DNA of 64,000 nt from Caulobacteraceae bacterium (GTDB lineage Bacteria > Pseudomonadota > Alphaproteobacteria > Caulobacterales > Caulobacteraceae): positions 24,241 to 88,240 of the forward strand of contig CANJLK010000008.1 in assembly GCA_947475465.1 (NCBI GenBank), read 5' to 3'. Position numbers and translations under genes: made by a program. A model generated the notes under the pieces. The model was not told the origin of the DNA. It searched no databases and saw only the letters and a list, made by a program, of their open reading frames with translations. Every line of letters begins with the position of its first letter. The stretch's first letter is position 1. Shown here piece by piece: positions 37,798 through 46,648 of the stretch.

Positions 37798-38333
37798 GCC
37801 CGGCGAGCCTCGACGAGGCTCTGGTCGCCGCCGCCCAGGGCGGATCGGCCGAGGCCTTCGCCCGGCTGGTCGAGCGCCATCAGCAGGCGCTGCGGGCCTT
37901 CCTGCGCCGCGCCTGCGGCGACTGGTCGACAGCCGACGACCTGGCGCAGGAGACGTTCCTGGCGGCCTGGACGCAGCTCGGCCGACTGCGGGCTGGGGCC
38001 AGCGTACGGGCCTGGCTGTGCGGCATCGGCTACAACAAGCACCTGACGGCGCGACGGTCATGGGCCCGGGACCGGGCGCGGGACGCGCAATATGGCGAAG
38101 GTGGCGGCCCCGCGCTGGAAGCCGCGCCGAAGGACCGGGTGGCGCTGGAGCGGGCGATGGCGGACCTGCCTGTCGAGCAACGGGCCTGCGTCGCCCTTTG
38201 CCTGGCCGCGGAGTTCAGCCATTCCGAGGCGGCCGAGGCCCTGGACCTGCCGCTCGGGACGGTGAAGAGTCATGTGACGCGGGGCCGCGCGCGGCTGCTG
38301 CTGGCGTTGGGAGTTTCCGATGACGAAGGCTGA
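37794..38333 (+). CDS. ECF-type RNA polymerase sigma factor, first module copy
   Basis: Protein of 179 aa. Region 2 is FARLVERHQQALRAFLRRAC, then ADDLAQETFLAAW. Region 4 is HSEAAEALDLPLGTVKSHVTRGRARLL. No extra C-terminal domain is present. It directs RNA polymerase to a small regulon, usually controlled by an anti-sigma. It is coupled at both ends: ATG overlaps the upstream small membrane gene, and its stop overlaps the following membrane gene by 14 bp. It is paralogous to the sigma factor at 39138. Confidence 0.92.
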   Translation: MSPASLDEALVAAAQGGSAEAFARLVERHQQALRAFLRRACGDWSTADDLAQETFLAAWTQLGRLRAGASVRAWLCGIGYNKHLTARRSWARDRARDAQYGEGGGPALEAAPKDRVALERAMADLPVEQRACVALCLAAEFSHSEAAEALDLPLGTVKSHVTRGRARLLLALGVSDDEG

Positions 38334-38628
38334 CGATCGGCTGAGGGCGGCGTTCGCTCTGAATGACCCGCCGCCGCGCGACGCCGGATTCTCGGCCGCG
38401 GTTATGGAGCGGGTGATGCGCCGACGGTTTCTGGAGGACCTCGCCTGGCAGGGCGTGCTGGCGGTGGCGGGCGCCGGCCTGCTCGGGCTGTTGTGGCGGC
38501 CGCTGCAGACGATGCTCGTGTCGCTGTCCCAGAGTCTGGCTCCCGCCTTCGCCGTCCTGGCTGTGCTAGTCTGCGGCTGGGTGATCCTCAATGGGCGGGG
38601 CGATTCCGACGCGATCCTGCAAACATGA
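38320..38628 (+). CDS. Anti-sigma-like small membrane protein, first module copy
   Basis: Protein of 102 aa. A charged N-terminus (DPPPRDAGFSAAVMERVMRRR) precedes two transmembrane helices (GVLAVAGAGLLGLLW and FAVLAVLVCGWVIL). Overlap by 14 bp with the sigma gene and a helical cytosolic part ahead of membrane helices are typical of sigma-factor partners, but it has no zinc-binding ZAS motif. The N-terminal part is similar to the protein at 39700 ([14 protein letters not shown]). An anti-sigma role is inferred, not shown. Confidence 0.7.
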   Translation: MTKADDRLRAAFALNDPPPRDAGFSAAVMERVMRRRFLEDLAWQGVLAVAGAGLLGLLWRPLQTMLVSLSQSLAPAFAVLAVLVCGWVILNGRGDSDAILQT

Positions 38629-38732
38629 CCAAGATTTCATCCGGGCGGCTGCATCTGAACCCGGCGCCGTAAGGCTCTTCCTCATCAGAGACGGGCTGGA
38701 ATGGCCCGCTGATATCGAGAAGGGACCAGACG

Positions 38733-39110
38733 ATGGAAATTCTAATTCCGATCACGATGTTCATCATGATCGGCGCGATCGTGATCCTGCCGCGCTACTT
38801 CCGCAGCCAGGAACGTCAGAAGATGGCCGAAGCCCTGCGCGCGGCGATCGAGCGTGGCGAGACCATCCCGCCGGACTTCATGACCTCGCTTCAAATGCAG
38901 ACGACGGTGAAGCTGCCGCCGTCGCCGGCCCGCGACTTGCGGACCGGAATCATCTGGCTGGGCGTGGCGATTGGCATCGCCGGCTTCGGCGTCGCGCTCG
39001 GCTTCGAGGAGCCGGACGCCACCTTTCCGCTGATCGCCTGCGCGGCGTTCCCGGGCTTCATCGGCCTGGCGTTCGTGATCCTGGGCCTGATCAACAAGAA
39101 GGGCGCCTAG
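38733..39110 (+). CDS. DUF6249-like membrane protein, second module copy
   Basis: Protein of 125 aa. It starts MEILIPITMFIMIGAIVILP (first helix), then a charged helix (RYFRSQERQKMAEALRAAIERG) and ETIPPDFMTS. Two further helices follow (GIIWLGVAIGIAGFGVALG and FIGLAFVILGLI). The layout matches the protein at 37279 without the Pro-rich loop. GAGAAGGGA lies upstream of the ATG. It is 28 bp ahead of the second sigma factor. Confidence 0.8.
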   Translation: MEILIPITMFIMIGAIVILPRYFRSQERQKMAEALRAAIERGETIPPDFMTSLQMQTTVKLPPSPARDLRTGIIWLGVAIGIAGFGVALGFEEPDATFPLIACAAFPGFIGLAFVILGLINKKGA

Positions 39111-39137
39111 GGGCCATAAGGCGCGGGGAGAGACCCA

Positions 39138-39707
39138 ATGGCGGGTCCACATCTTAAGTTCGCCAGCCTGCACGACGTGGAGCTTTGCACCCACGCCGCG
39201 ACGGGGGAGCGGCGCGCCTTCGGGGAGCTGGTGCGCCGGCACGGCTCGGCCGTGCGTGGCGTGCTGCGGCGCATGGGCGCGCAACCGGCGGAGGCCGACG
39301 ACGTGGCCCAGGACGCCTTCCTGGCGGCGTTCGAAGGGATCGCGGAGTTTCGTGGCGAGGGCGCCTTCGCGAGCTGGGTCAAGAAGATCGCGGCGCGGCT
39401 CTACCTGCGCCGCCTGCAGAAGGACCGCCGGCTGGGCGCGCTGAGCGTCGAGGCTGCCGAGGAGGAGGGGCCGGACGCGGATGGCCGCATCGACCTGGAC
39501 GAGGCGCTGAAGGCGCTGGGACTGGCCGAGCGGCTGTGCGTCACCCTCTGCTACGGGGCCGGGGTGTCGCACGCGGAGGCGGCGGAGGCCTTGAACCTGC
39601 CACTTGGAACGGTCAAATCGCATGTCAAACGTGGTCTGGAAAAGCTCAGAACGCGACTGGCGCCCTCGACGGGCGTTGATCTATCCGGGAGGCGGGGCAA
39701 TGGCTGA
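39138..39707 (+). CDS. ECF-type RNA polymerase sigma factor, second module copy
   Basis: Protein of 189 aa. Region 2 is FGELVRRHGSAVRGVLRRMG and ADDVAQDAFLAAFEGI, and region 4 is HAEAAEALNLPLGTVKSHVKRGLEKLR. The region 4 sequence is nearly the same as in the sigma factor at 37794 (HSEAAEALDLPLGTVKSHVTRG), so the two are clear paralogues. The stop overlaps the following membrane gene by 8 bp, suggesting coupled translation with a sigma partner. Confidence 0.92.
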   Translation: MAGPHLKFASLHDVELCTHAATGERRAFGELVRRHGSAVRGVLRRMGAQPAEADDVAQDAFLAAFEGIAEFRGEGAFASWVKKIAARLYLRRLQKDRRLGALSVEAAEEEGPDADGRIDLDEALKALGLAERLCVTLCYGAGVSHAEAAEALNLPLGTVKSHVKRGLEKLRTRLAPSTGVDLSGRRGNG

Positions 39708-40077
39708 GATCGATTTCGAACGCCGGTTGGAACGCCTGTTCGACAGCTCGCCCGAAATGCCGGACGCCGCCGGATTCGCAGAACGGATCGAGCGACGGCT
39801 CAACGCCGGCTGGACCGCCAGGCGCTGGCTGATCGGCGCGGCGGGTGTCGTGGGCGGCGTGATCGGGGCCAGCCAGCTGATGTTGTCCAACGTCTTCCAG
39901 CGCGTGGAGACGGCCAGCGATTCGGCGCGCCTGCTGTCCTCGGGCGTGGCGCGGATCGCGCCCAAGGCCGACTGGATTTCCGCCATCTCCGGCGGCGGCG
40001 GCGTGGTATGGATCGCGGCTTCGGCGGCTGTCCTGATGATGGCCTTCGTGCTGACCCGTGTGATCGGAGAGATCTGA
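39700..40077 (+). CDS. Anti-sigma-like membrane protein, second module copy
   Basis: Protein of 125 aa. The N-terminal soluble part ([20 protein letters not shown]) ends in [18 protein letters not shown] and leads into two transmembrane helices ([19 protein letters not shown] and [15 protein letters not shown]). It overlaps the sigma gene by 8 bp. Like its counterpart at 38320, no zinc motif is seen. The predicted role is to hold the sigma factor at the membrane; this is an inference from coupling and topology. It is 2 bp from panB. Confidence 0.75.
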   Translation: MAEIDFERRLERLFDSSPEMPDAAGFAERIERRLNAGWTARRWLIGAAGVVGGVIGASQLMLSNVFQRVETASDSARLLSSGVARIAPKADWISAISGGGGVVWIAASAAVLMMAFVLTRVIGEI

Positions 40078-40079
40078 CC

Positions 40080-40907
40080 TTGTCGTCCCACCGCCCGGAA
40101 ACCGTGCGCCGCCTGGCCGCGCCGGATATCACAGCCCGCAAGGGGGCTGTGCCGATCGTCTGCCTGACGGCCTACACAGCGCCCATGGCCGAATTGCTCG
40201 ACGCGCACTGCGACGTGCTGCTGGTGGGCGATTCCGTGGGCATGGTGGTCCACGGCCTGCCCAACACGGTGGGGGTCACCATGGAGATGATGATTCTGCA
40301 TGGCCAGGCAGTGATGCGCGGGTCTAAGGCCGCCATGGTGGTGATCGACATGCCTTTCGGATCCTACGAAGGTTCCCCGGAGACGGCCTACGCCAACGCC
40401 ATCCGGCTTATGAAGGAAACCGGCGCCCAGGCGGTGAAGGTCGAGTCCGGACCCGCGGTGGCGGGCACCGTGGACTACATGGTCAAGCGCGGCGTGCCGG
40501 TGATGGGTCATGTGGGCCTGCGTCCGCAGTCGGTGCTGGTGGACGGCGGCTTCAAGGCCAAGGGCAAGGGCGCCGAGGAGCGCCGCCGCATCCTGGAGGA
40601 AGCCAGGGCCACGGCGGACGCCGGCGCCTTCGCCGTGGTCGTCGAGGGCGTGGCCGAGGGCCTGGCGCGCGAGATCACCGAGGCCATCGCGGTTCCGACC
40701 ATCGGGATCGGCGCCTCGGCCGGCTGCGACGGCCAGATCCTGGTCACCGACGACATGCTGGGCCTGTTCGACTGGACCCCCAAGTTCGTGCGCCGTTACG
40801 CCGACTTGCGCGGCGAGATCGGCAAGGCCGTGGCCGGCTATGCGGAGGACGTCCGCGCCCGCCGCTTTCCAGGCCCCGCCGAGATCTATTTCGCCAAGGC
40901 GGGGTGA
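40080..40907 (+). CDS. panB: 3-methyl-2-oxobutanoate hydroxymethyltransferase
   Basis: Protein of 275 aa with the PanB TIM-barrel motifs: [59 protein letters not shown] and [17 protein letters not shown]. It adds a one-carbon unit from methylene-tetrahydrofolate to ketoisovalerate, the first step of pantothenate synthesis. The start is a TTG at 40080, with GGAGAG eight bases upstream; it falls right after the preceding gene, and a Met only occurs much later inside the conserved sequence. panC is not in the window. Confidence 0.96.
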   Translation: MSSHRPETVRRLAAPDITARKGAVPIVCLTAYTAPMAELLDAHCDVLLVGDSVGMVVHGLPNTVGVTMEMMILHGQAVMRGSKAAMVVIDMPFGSYEGSPETAYANAIRLMKETGAQAVKVESGPAVAGTVDYMVKRGVPVMGHVGLRPQSVLVDGGFKAKGKGAEERRRILEEARATADAGAFAVVVEGVAEGLAREITEAIAVPTIGIGASAGCDGQILVTDDMLGLFDWTPKFVRRYADLRGEIGKAVAGYAEDVRARRFPGPAEIYFAKAG

Positions 40908-40944
40908 GCACGGCCTACCCCCTTCGTCTCGGCGCGGGGCGCGC

Positions 40945-40989
40945 CGATCCACCTCCCCCAAACCGCGCTGGGCGCTGGGGGAGGATCGG
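40945..40989. repeat. Palindromic intergenic repeat
   Basis: CGATCCACCTCCCCCA (40945-40960) and TGGGGGAGGATCGG (40976-40989) form an inverted repeat with a 15-nt spacer. The flanks on both sides also share GGCGCGGGGC-type sequence (40931-40940 and 40994-41003). It lies between panB and the next gene. Such CCTCCCCCA palindromes are common intergenic elements in alphaproteobacteria; here it could also act as a transcription terminator for panB. Confidence 0.7.
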
Positions 40990-41066
40990 TTGCGGCGCGG
41001 GGCGTCGCGCTATAGGTTCCGGCCCTCTGACGGGCCCCACCCCCAAAACCTCTCCGGAGTCGACGA

Positions 41067-41834
41067 TTGACCGATCTGTTTGAAGAGGTCGAGGAGCAGC
41101 TTCGCTCGGACCGATACCGGACGATGGCGCGCCAGTTCGCGCCGTGGGTGCTCGCTGTCCTGGCGGCGGCGCTGGTCGCCTACCTCGCGGTCTGGGGCTG
41201 GCAGCGCTACCAGACACAGACGGCGGACAAGGCGTCGCAGGAATACACCGACGCCTTGGGCGCGCTTGGCCAGGGGCAGCCGGAAAAGGCAACCCAGCTG
41301 TTCACCGAGATCTCCAAGTCGCCGGCCAAGGCCTACAGGTCGCTGGCGCTGATGCAGTTGGCGGCTCTGAAGCTTGAGGGCGGCAAGCCCGCGGACGTCC
41401 AGGCCGCAGTTGCCCTGTTCGACCAGGCCGCCCAGGCCGCGCCCGACGATGTTCTGGGCGACGCCGCGCGCCTCAAATCCGCCTTCGCCGTCCTCGACAC
41501 CGCACCCTACAAGGATGTGGAGGCCCGCTTGACGCCATTGATGAAGGACGGCCACCCCTATCGGGTCCAGGCCCGCGAGGCCCTGGCCTTCGCCAAGCTG
41601 ATGGCCGGGAATACCGCAGGCGCGCGCGACGACTTCACGGTGATCGAGCAGACCCTGGACGCGCCCGAGCCCGCCCGCCAGCGCGCCGGCGCCGCCAAGG
41701 CGCTGATCGATTCCGGCTCGGCCAAGGCCGTGCCCGCCGCGGCCCATGCCGCCGCCCTGCTGCCGCCGCCCGCGTCGGCAATTCCCGGCGCCGAGCTCCA
41801 GCCGCAACCGCAAGACGCTTCCGGACCCCAATGA
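41067..41834 (+). CDS. YfgM-like tetratricopeptide-repeat membrane protein
   Basis: Protein of 255 aa. A cytosolic N-terminus (FEEVEEQLRSDRYRTMARQF) is followed by one transmembrane helix (PWVLAVLAAALVAYLAVWGW) and a periplasmic helical TPR-like domain. The C-terminus is Pro/Gln rich. It matches the YfgM family, which in E. coli sits beside bamB and der, as here, and links the Sec translocon to periplasmic chaperones. Start is TTG at 41067 with CGGAG seven bases upstream; the stop overlaps the bamB start by 4 bp. Confidence 0.88.
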   Translation: MTDLFEEVEEQLRSDRYRTMARQFAPWVLAVLAAALVAYLAVWGWQRYQTQTADKASQEYTDALGALGQGQPEKATQLFTEISKSPAKAYRSLALMQLAALKLEGGKPADVQAAVALFDQAAQAAPDDVLGDAARLKSAFAVLDTAPYKDVEARLTPLMKDGHPYRVQAREALAFAKLMAGNTAGARDDFTVIEQTLDAPEPARQRAGAAKALIDSGSAKAVPAAAHAAALLPPPASAIPGAELQPQPQDASGPQ

Positions 41835-43219
41835 CGCCCAGACAAAAGAGCCTCCTGGCCGTCGCCCTGATCGCCGCCCTGGGCGCGAGCGGTTGCGCGA
41901 CGATCAGCAAGATCAACCCGTTCCACGGCAAGGACGGCCCCAAGGAGATCGCCAGCGAAGGCGAGCGCATCTCCATCGTGGCGGCCGACCAGAAGCTGGA
42001 ACCCGCCGCGGCCCTGAAGGGTGTCGATTTCGCCATTCCGCCCGTGGCGGCCGTGGCCGACTGGCCGCTGCCGGGCGGGACCGCCGAACAGTCGATGGAG
42101 AACGCCGACGCCGGGGCCAGCCTGTCGGTGGCGTGGCGCAGGGACATCGGCTTGCCCTCCAAGGGCGGCCAGAACATCACCGCGCCGCCGGTCGCCGCGG
42201 GCGGCAAGGTCTTCACCATGGACGGCGAAGCCGGCGTCTCGGCCCATGACGCCCAGTCCGGCGCCCAGCTGTGGCGCACCAACCTGCGCCCCAATGACAA
42301 CAAGCGCGACCGCGAAGCGTTCGGCGGCGGCGTCGCCTGGGCCGCGGGCCGGCTCTATGTGACCTCCGGCTATCGGGTCGTCGCCCAGCTCAACGCTGAC
42401 ACCGGCGAGGTCATCTGGCGGACCCGCACTGAGCAGCCGATCCATTCCGCTCCAACTGTGGTCGGCGGACGGGTGATGGCGGTGACCATCGACAATGTGC
42501 TCGTGACCTTCGACGCGCTGACCGGCGCGCCGGGGTGGACCTATCAAGGGCTGTCGGAATCGGCGCGCATCCTGTCGGCGTCGAGCCCGGCGGTCTCCGG
42601 TGACACGGTGGTGGCGTCGTTCGGCTCGGGCGAACTGGTGGCGCTGCGCAGCGCCAACGGAAACGACCTGTGGAACGTGGCGCTTTCGCGGGCCAGCCGC
42701 ACCAGCGCCCTGTCGGAAATCCGCGATATCGCCGGGCGTCCGGTGATCTACCGCGGCGATGTCTTCGCGGTCAGCCACTCGGGCGTCTTCTCCGCCACCG
42801 ACCTGCGCACCGGCCAGGCGCGCTGGAGCCTGCCGGTGGTGGGCATCACCTCGCCCCTGCCGGAAGGCGACGTGGTCTATGTGATGGCCGAGGATGGCCA
42901 GCTGATCTGCGCCTCGCGGGAAACCGGCCAGATCTACTGGATTTCCAATCTGAACGCCGGCTTCGTCTCCAAGCGCACGGGCGGCTTCCTGAAGATCGGC
43001 AGCCACAAGTCGCTGAAGCCCATCTGGTCGGCTCCGATCCTGGCGAAGGATCGGCTGATCATGGCCGGCTCAAGCGGTCAGCTGGTGTCGGTGGACGCCA
43101 AGACGGGCGCGATCCAGAGGCGGGTTGAGCTGGGTGCGCCGGTCCTGCTGACCCCGATCGCCGCGGGAGACATGATCTATGTGGTCACCGACACGGCGCA
43201 ACTGATCGCGCTGCGCTGA
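41831..43219 (+). CDS. bamB: Outer membrane protein assembly factor BamB
   Basis: Protein of 462 aa. The lipoprotein signal ends in LGASGC, so Cys is lipidated and the protein is anchored to the outer membrane facing the periplasm. An extended linker of about 80 residues precedes the PQQ-like beta-propeller, with repeats such as DAQSGAQLWRTNL, NADTGEVIWRTRT, DALTGAPGWTYQ, DLRTGQARWSLP and SRETGQIYWISN. BamB is a subunit of the BAM complex. The gene starts inside the stop of the YfgM-like gene and precedes der, the same order as in gammaproteobacteria. Confidence 0.93.
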   Translation: MTPRQKSLLAVALIAALGASGCATISKINPFHGKDGPKEIASEGERISIVAADQKLEPAAALKGVDFAIPPVAAVADWPLPGGTAEQSMENADAGASLSVAWRRDIGLPSKGGQNITAPPVAAGGKVFTMDGEAGVSAHDAQSGAQLWRTNLRPNDNKRDREAFGGGVAWAAGRLYVTSGYRVVAQLNADTGEVIWRTRTEQPIHSAPTVVGGRVMAVTIDNVLVTFDALTGAPGWTYQGLSESARILSASSPAVSGDTVVASFGSGELVALRSANGNDLWNVALSRASRTSALSEIRDIAGRPVIYRGDVFAVSHSGVFSATDLRTGQARWSLPVVGITSPLPEGDVVYVMAEDGQLICASRETGQIYWISNLNAGFVSKRTGGFLKIGSHKSLKPIWSAPILAKDRLIMAGSSGQLVSVDAKTGAIQRRVELGAPVLLTPIAAGDMIYVVTDTAQLIALR

Positions 43220-43220
43220 A

Positions 43221-43330
43221 CTAGAGCTTTGTCCGCTCCGACCGACTCGGAGCGGCGCTCTAGATATTTGTTTTGTCGCGCAATTTAACGACGAACCGGA
43301 TTCCACTTCGTCGGATTGCGCTCCAGGCCC
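43221..43330. repeat. Alphaproteobacterial composite palindromic repeat
   Basis: The first part is a long hairpin: CTAGAGC (43221-43227) pairs with GCTCTAG (43257-43263), and CCGCTCCGA (43233-43241) pairs with TCGGAGCGG (43247-43255). A TTGTTTTGTCGCGCA stretch follows, then the conserved core ACCGGATTCCACTT (43295-43308). This arrangement is seen dispersed in many alphaproteobacterial genomes. It occupies most of the gap between bamB and der and may also terminate bamB transcription. Confidence 0.75.
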
Positions 43331-43342
43331 TATAGAGACGCC

Positions 43343-44941
43343 ATGGCGCTGAAACTAGCGATCGTCGGGCGTCCAAACGTCGGCAAGTCCACCCTGTTCA
43401 ACAGGCTGGCGGGCAAGAAGCTCGCCATCGTTGACGACCGTCCCGGAGTGACCCGCGACCGGCGCTTCGGCACCGGCCGGATCGGCGACCTGGACCTGGA
43501 GATCATCGACACCGCGGGCTTCGAGGACGTCACCGACGAAAGCCTGGAGGCGCGGATGCGCCACCAGACGGAGCTGGCGATCGACGAGGCCGATGTGGCG
43601 CTGTTCGTCATCGACAGCCGCGACGGCATCACCCCAATGGACGAGGTGTTCGCCGAAATCCTGCGCCGCCGCGACATGCCGGTGGTGCTGGCCGCCAACA
43701 AGGCCGAGGGCCGGCAGGGCGACGCGGGCATCCTGGAGGCCTTCGGCCTGGGCCTGGGCGAGCCCGTGCCGATCTCCGCCGAACACGGCGAGGGCATGGC
43801 CGACCTCTATGCGGCCCTGATCGCGGTCGCGCCCACCCAGGACGATCACGACGACGACGAGGGCGACAAGTCGATCAAGATCGCCATCGTCGGGCGGCCC
43901 AACGCCGGCAAGTCGACCCTGGTGAACAAGCTGATCGGCGAGGACCGGATGCTGACCGGCCCGGAAGCCGGGATCACCCGCGACGCCATTCCCGTCGACT
44001 GGACCTGGGATGGGCAGGCCGTGCGCCTGGTGGACACCGCGGGACTTCGGCGCAAGGCCCGCGTGCAGGAGAAGCTGGAGAAGCTCTCCACCCACGATTC
44101 CATCCGCGCCATCACCTTCGCCGAGATCGTCATTCTGGTGATGGACGCCACCCATCCCTTCGAGATCCAGGACCTGCAGATTGCCGACCTGGTCGAACGC
44201 GAAGGCCGCGGCCTGGTCTTTGTCCTGGCCAAGTGGGACCTGGTGGAGGACCAGCAGGCGAAGCTGGCTGAGATCATCGACGAGGCCCAGCGCCAGCTGC
44301 CGCAGGTGCGCGGCGCCCCGATCATCGCGCTGTCGGCGGAAACCGGGCGGGGCCTGGAAAAGCTGATGCCGGCGGTCTTCAAGACCCACGCCGACTGGTC
44401 GACCAAGGTGAAGACCAAGGACCTCAACGACTGGCTGCGCATGGCCACCGAACGCCACCCGCCGCCGGCGGTGGGCGGACGGCGGATCAAGCCGAAGTAC
44501 ATGGCCCAGGTGAAGGCCCGCCCGCCGACCTTCGTGCTGTTCGCCAGCCGCGCCGACGAACTTCCGGAAAGCTATCGTCGCTACCTGATCAACTCGATCC
44601 GCGAGAGTTTCGACCTGCCGGGCGTGCCGATCCGGGTGACGGTGAAGTCGAACAAGAACCCGTACGCCGAGGGCGAGGAAAAGGCCGGACAGGGCTCAGC
44701 GCGCGCGCCCTTCGGCGAGACCGCGCCCAAGACCGGCCTGAAGGCCAAGACCCGCATCGCCGCGGCCGCCAAGGCCAAGGCGGGCGCCGCCGGCAAGCCA
44801 AAGCCGTTCGGCAAGGCCAAGCCGCAGGGTCCGAAGGCCAAGATCGGCAACCCGCGCGGGCGGGCTCAGAAGCTGCTGCGTCCCGGCGTCAAGCCGAAGC
44901 GAGCGTCCCGGCCGCCTTCCACTGGGAAAAGACCACGTTAG
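43343..44941 (+). CDS. der: Ribosome biogenesis GTPase Der (EngA)
   Basis: Protein of 532 aa. Two tandem GTPase domains are seen: the first with [12 protein letters not shown] near residue 8 and DTAGFED, the second with [12 protein letters not shown] and [14 protein letters not shown]-like domain follows ([24 protein letters not shown]). The C-terminal about 70 residues are Lys/Ala/Pro rich and strongly basic, longer than E. coli Der (490 aa); it probably contacts rRNA. It acts in 50S assembly. The ATG at 43343 is chosen since the first G-domain begins there. The 3' end overlaps the convergent SDR gene by 53 bp. Confidence 0.97.
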   Translation: MALKLAIVGRPNVGKSTLFNRLAGKKLAIVDDRPGVTRDRRFGTGRIGDLDLEIIDTAGFEDVTDESLEARMRHQTELAIDEADVALFVIDSRDGITPMDEVFAEILRRRDMPVVLAANKAEGRQGDAGILEAFGLGLGEPVPISAEHGEGMADLYAALIAVAPTQDDHDDDEGDKSIKIAIVGRPNAGKSTLVNKLIGEDRMLTGPEAGITRDAIPVDWTWDGQAVRLVDTAGLRRKARVQEKLEKLSTHDSIRAITFAEIVILVMDATHPFEIQDLQIADLVEREGRGLVFVLAKWDLVEDQQAKLAEIIDEAQRQLPQVRGAPIIALSAETGRGLEKLMPAVFKTHADWSTKVKTKDLNDWLRMATERHPPPAVGGRRIKPKYMAQVKARPPTFVLFASRADELPESYRRYLINSIRESFDLPGVPIRVTVKSNKNPYAEGEEKAGQGSARAPFGETAPKTGLKAKTRIAAAAKAKAGAAGKPKPFGKAKPQGPKAKIGNPRGRAQKLLRPGVKPKRASRPPSTGKRPR

Positions 44942-45635
44942 CCTTCGGCAGGCCCAGGTCGGCCTGGGCGAGCTCAACGATCAGCGGGCCGATTTCCGAG
45001 GGCTCGGGCAGGGTCATCGGGTCTTCGCCAGGCATGGCCTCGGCGCGCATCTTGGTCCGCATGGCGCCCGGGCTCAGCAGGACAGCGCGGACCTTGGTCT
45101 GTTCCAGTTCGTCCGCCCAGGTGCGCACCATGTGCTCGAGCCCCGCCTTGGTGATGCCGTAGGGACCCCAGAAGGCCTTCGGGTTGGCGGCGCGGCCGGT
45201 GGTCAGGAATATGGCGCGGCCGGCCTCCGAAGCCCGCAGCAGCGGCTCGGTGGTGCGGATCAGGCGGTAGGAGGCGGTAAGGTTCACGGCCACCACCCGG
45301 TCCCAGGCCTTGGGATCGATATGCGAGACCGGCGTCATCGGCCCCAGAACCCCAGCGGCATGGATCAGGACGTCCAGCCGACCGAACCGCTGGTGCAGGG
45401 CCATGCCGAGCTGATCCAGGCCGTCGCCCTCGGCGATGTCGAGGGGAACCAGCGTCGCGCACTGGCCTGTGGCGGCCTTGATCTCGTCGTCGAGTTCTTC
45501 CAGGCCGCCTTGGGTGCGGGCGACGGCGACCACGTGGGCGCCGGCGTTGGCCAGTGCGAGGGCGGCGGCGCGGCCGATGCCACGGCTGGCGCCGGTGACG
45601 AGGGCGATCTTGTCGGTCAGGGGCAGGGAAGACAT
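44889..45635 (-). CDS. Short-chain dehydrogenase/reductase (SDR)
   Basis: Protein of 248 aa. Cofactor motif [20 protein letters not shown] (variant of NNAG), and active-site YGITK are present, though the Ser position falls in TTGRAAN where Thr replaces Ser. Binds NAD(P); the substrate is not known. The final 17 codons overlap the 3' end of der on the other strand. It is the last gene of a minus-strand group with the SBF-like transporter and purF. Confidence 0.88.
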   Translation of the reverse strand: MSSLPLTDKIALVTGASRGIGRAAALALANAGAHVVAVARTQGGLEELDDEIKAATGQCATLVPLDIAEGDGLDQLGMALHQRFGRLDVLIHAAGVLGPMTPVSHIDPKAWDRVVAVNLTASYRLIRTTEPLLRASEAGRAIFLTTGRAANPKAFWGPYGITKAGLEHMVRTWADELEQTKVRAVLLSPGAMRTKMRAEAMPGEDPMTLPEPSEIGPLIVELAQADLGLPKANVVFSQWKAAGTLASA

Positions 45636-45646
45636 GGGGCCGCTGT

Positions 45647-46648
45647 CTAAACGGTCTGCGCTTCCGTGTCAGGCCGGTTTGCGTAGCGTTGCGCGATCAC
45701 CGCGCAGGCCATCAGCTGGATCTGGTGGAAGACCATGAGCGGCAGGAGCACCAACCCCGCTGTGGCGGCCGGGAACAGCACACCGGCCATGGGTACGCCG
45801 CTGGCCAGGCTCTTCTTGGAACCACAGAAGACGATGGCGATCTCGTCGGGCGTCGCGAAGCGAAGGGACCGGGCCGTGAAGTAGGTGGCGGCCAGGACGG
45901 CGGCCAGCAACACCGCGCACAGGACCATCAGGCGAAAGAGGTCGAGCGCGCCGATCCGTGACCAGACCCCGCCGACCACGGCGCTGGAGAAGGCCGAATA
46001 GACCACCAGAAGGATCGAGCCACGGTCGATCAGCTGCAGCATCTTGGCCCGCGCCGCGATCCAGCCGCCGATCCAGCGGCGCAGCACCTGGCCGGCGAGG
46101 AAGGGCGCCAGCAGCTGCAGGACGATGGCCTCCGCCGACGAGGCCGAGATGGCCCCCTTGGCGTGCAGCAGCAGGCTGACCAGCAGCGGCGTCACGACGA
46201 TGCCCAGAAGGTTGGAGCCGGAGGCGGCCGCGACGGCGGCCGGCACGTTGCCGCGGGCGATCACCGTGAAGCCTATGGAGGACTGGATGGTCGAGGGCAG
46301 GCAGCCCAGGAAGATCAAACCCGACGCCAGCGCCGGGGGCGTGATCCAGGCGGGCAGGGCGGCCAGACCAAGGCAGAGGATCGGGAACAGGGCATAGGTC
46401 GCGCCCAGCACCACCAGATGCAGGCGCCAGTGCATCATCCCGCCGATCACCGCCTCGCGCGACAGCCGCGCGCCGTGCAGGAAGAAGACCAGGCCGATGG
46501 CGATCTTTGTCGCCCAGTCGAAGCCCGTCGCCGCGACGCCCCTGGCGGGAAAGACCGAGGCCAACGCGACCATGGTGACGATCAGCAGAAGGTATTTGTC
46601 GACCTTGACCCGGCTGAAGAGGCTGGGGCGCTTGGGCGCTCCGCTCAC
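45647..46648 (-). CDS. SBF-like bile acid:sodium symporter family transporter
   Basis: Protein of 333 aa with about ten transmembrane helices. Conserved blocks fit the SBF-like family of the BART superfamily: FFLHGARLSREAV, then GCLPSTIQSSIGFTVIARGN, then ASGSNLLGIVVTPLLVSL and FCGSKKSLASGVPMA. It is an inner-membrane carrier, probably sodium-coupled, with unknown substrate. The start overlaps the purF stop by 4 bp (46645-46648), so the two are co-translated. Confidence 0.92.
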   Translation of the reverse strand: MSGAPKRPSLFSRVKVDKYLLLIVTMVALASVFPARGVAATGFDWATKIAIGLVFFLHGARLSREAVIGGMMHWRLHLVVLGATYALFPILCLGLAALPAWITPPALASGLIFLGCLPSTIQSSIGFTVIARGNVPAAVAAASGSNLLGIVVTPLLVSLLLHAKGAISASSAEAIVLQLLAPFLAGQVLRRWIGGWIAARAKMLQLIDRGSILLVVYSAFSSAVVGGVWSRIGALDLFRLMVLCAVLLAAVLAATYFTARSLRFATPDEIAIVFCGSKKSLASGVPMAGVLFPAATAGLVLLPLMVFHQIQLMACAVIAQRYANRPDTEAQTV

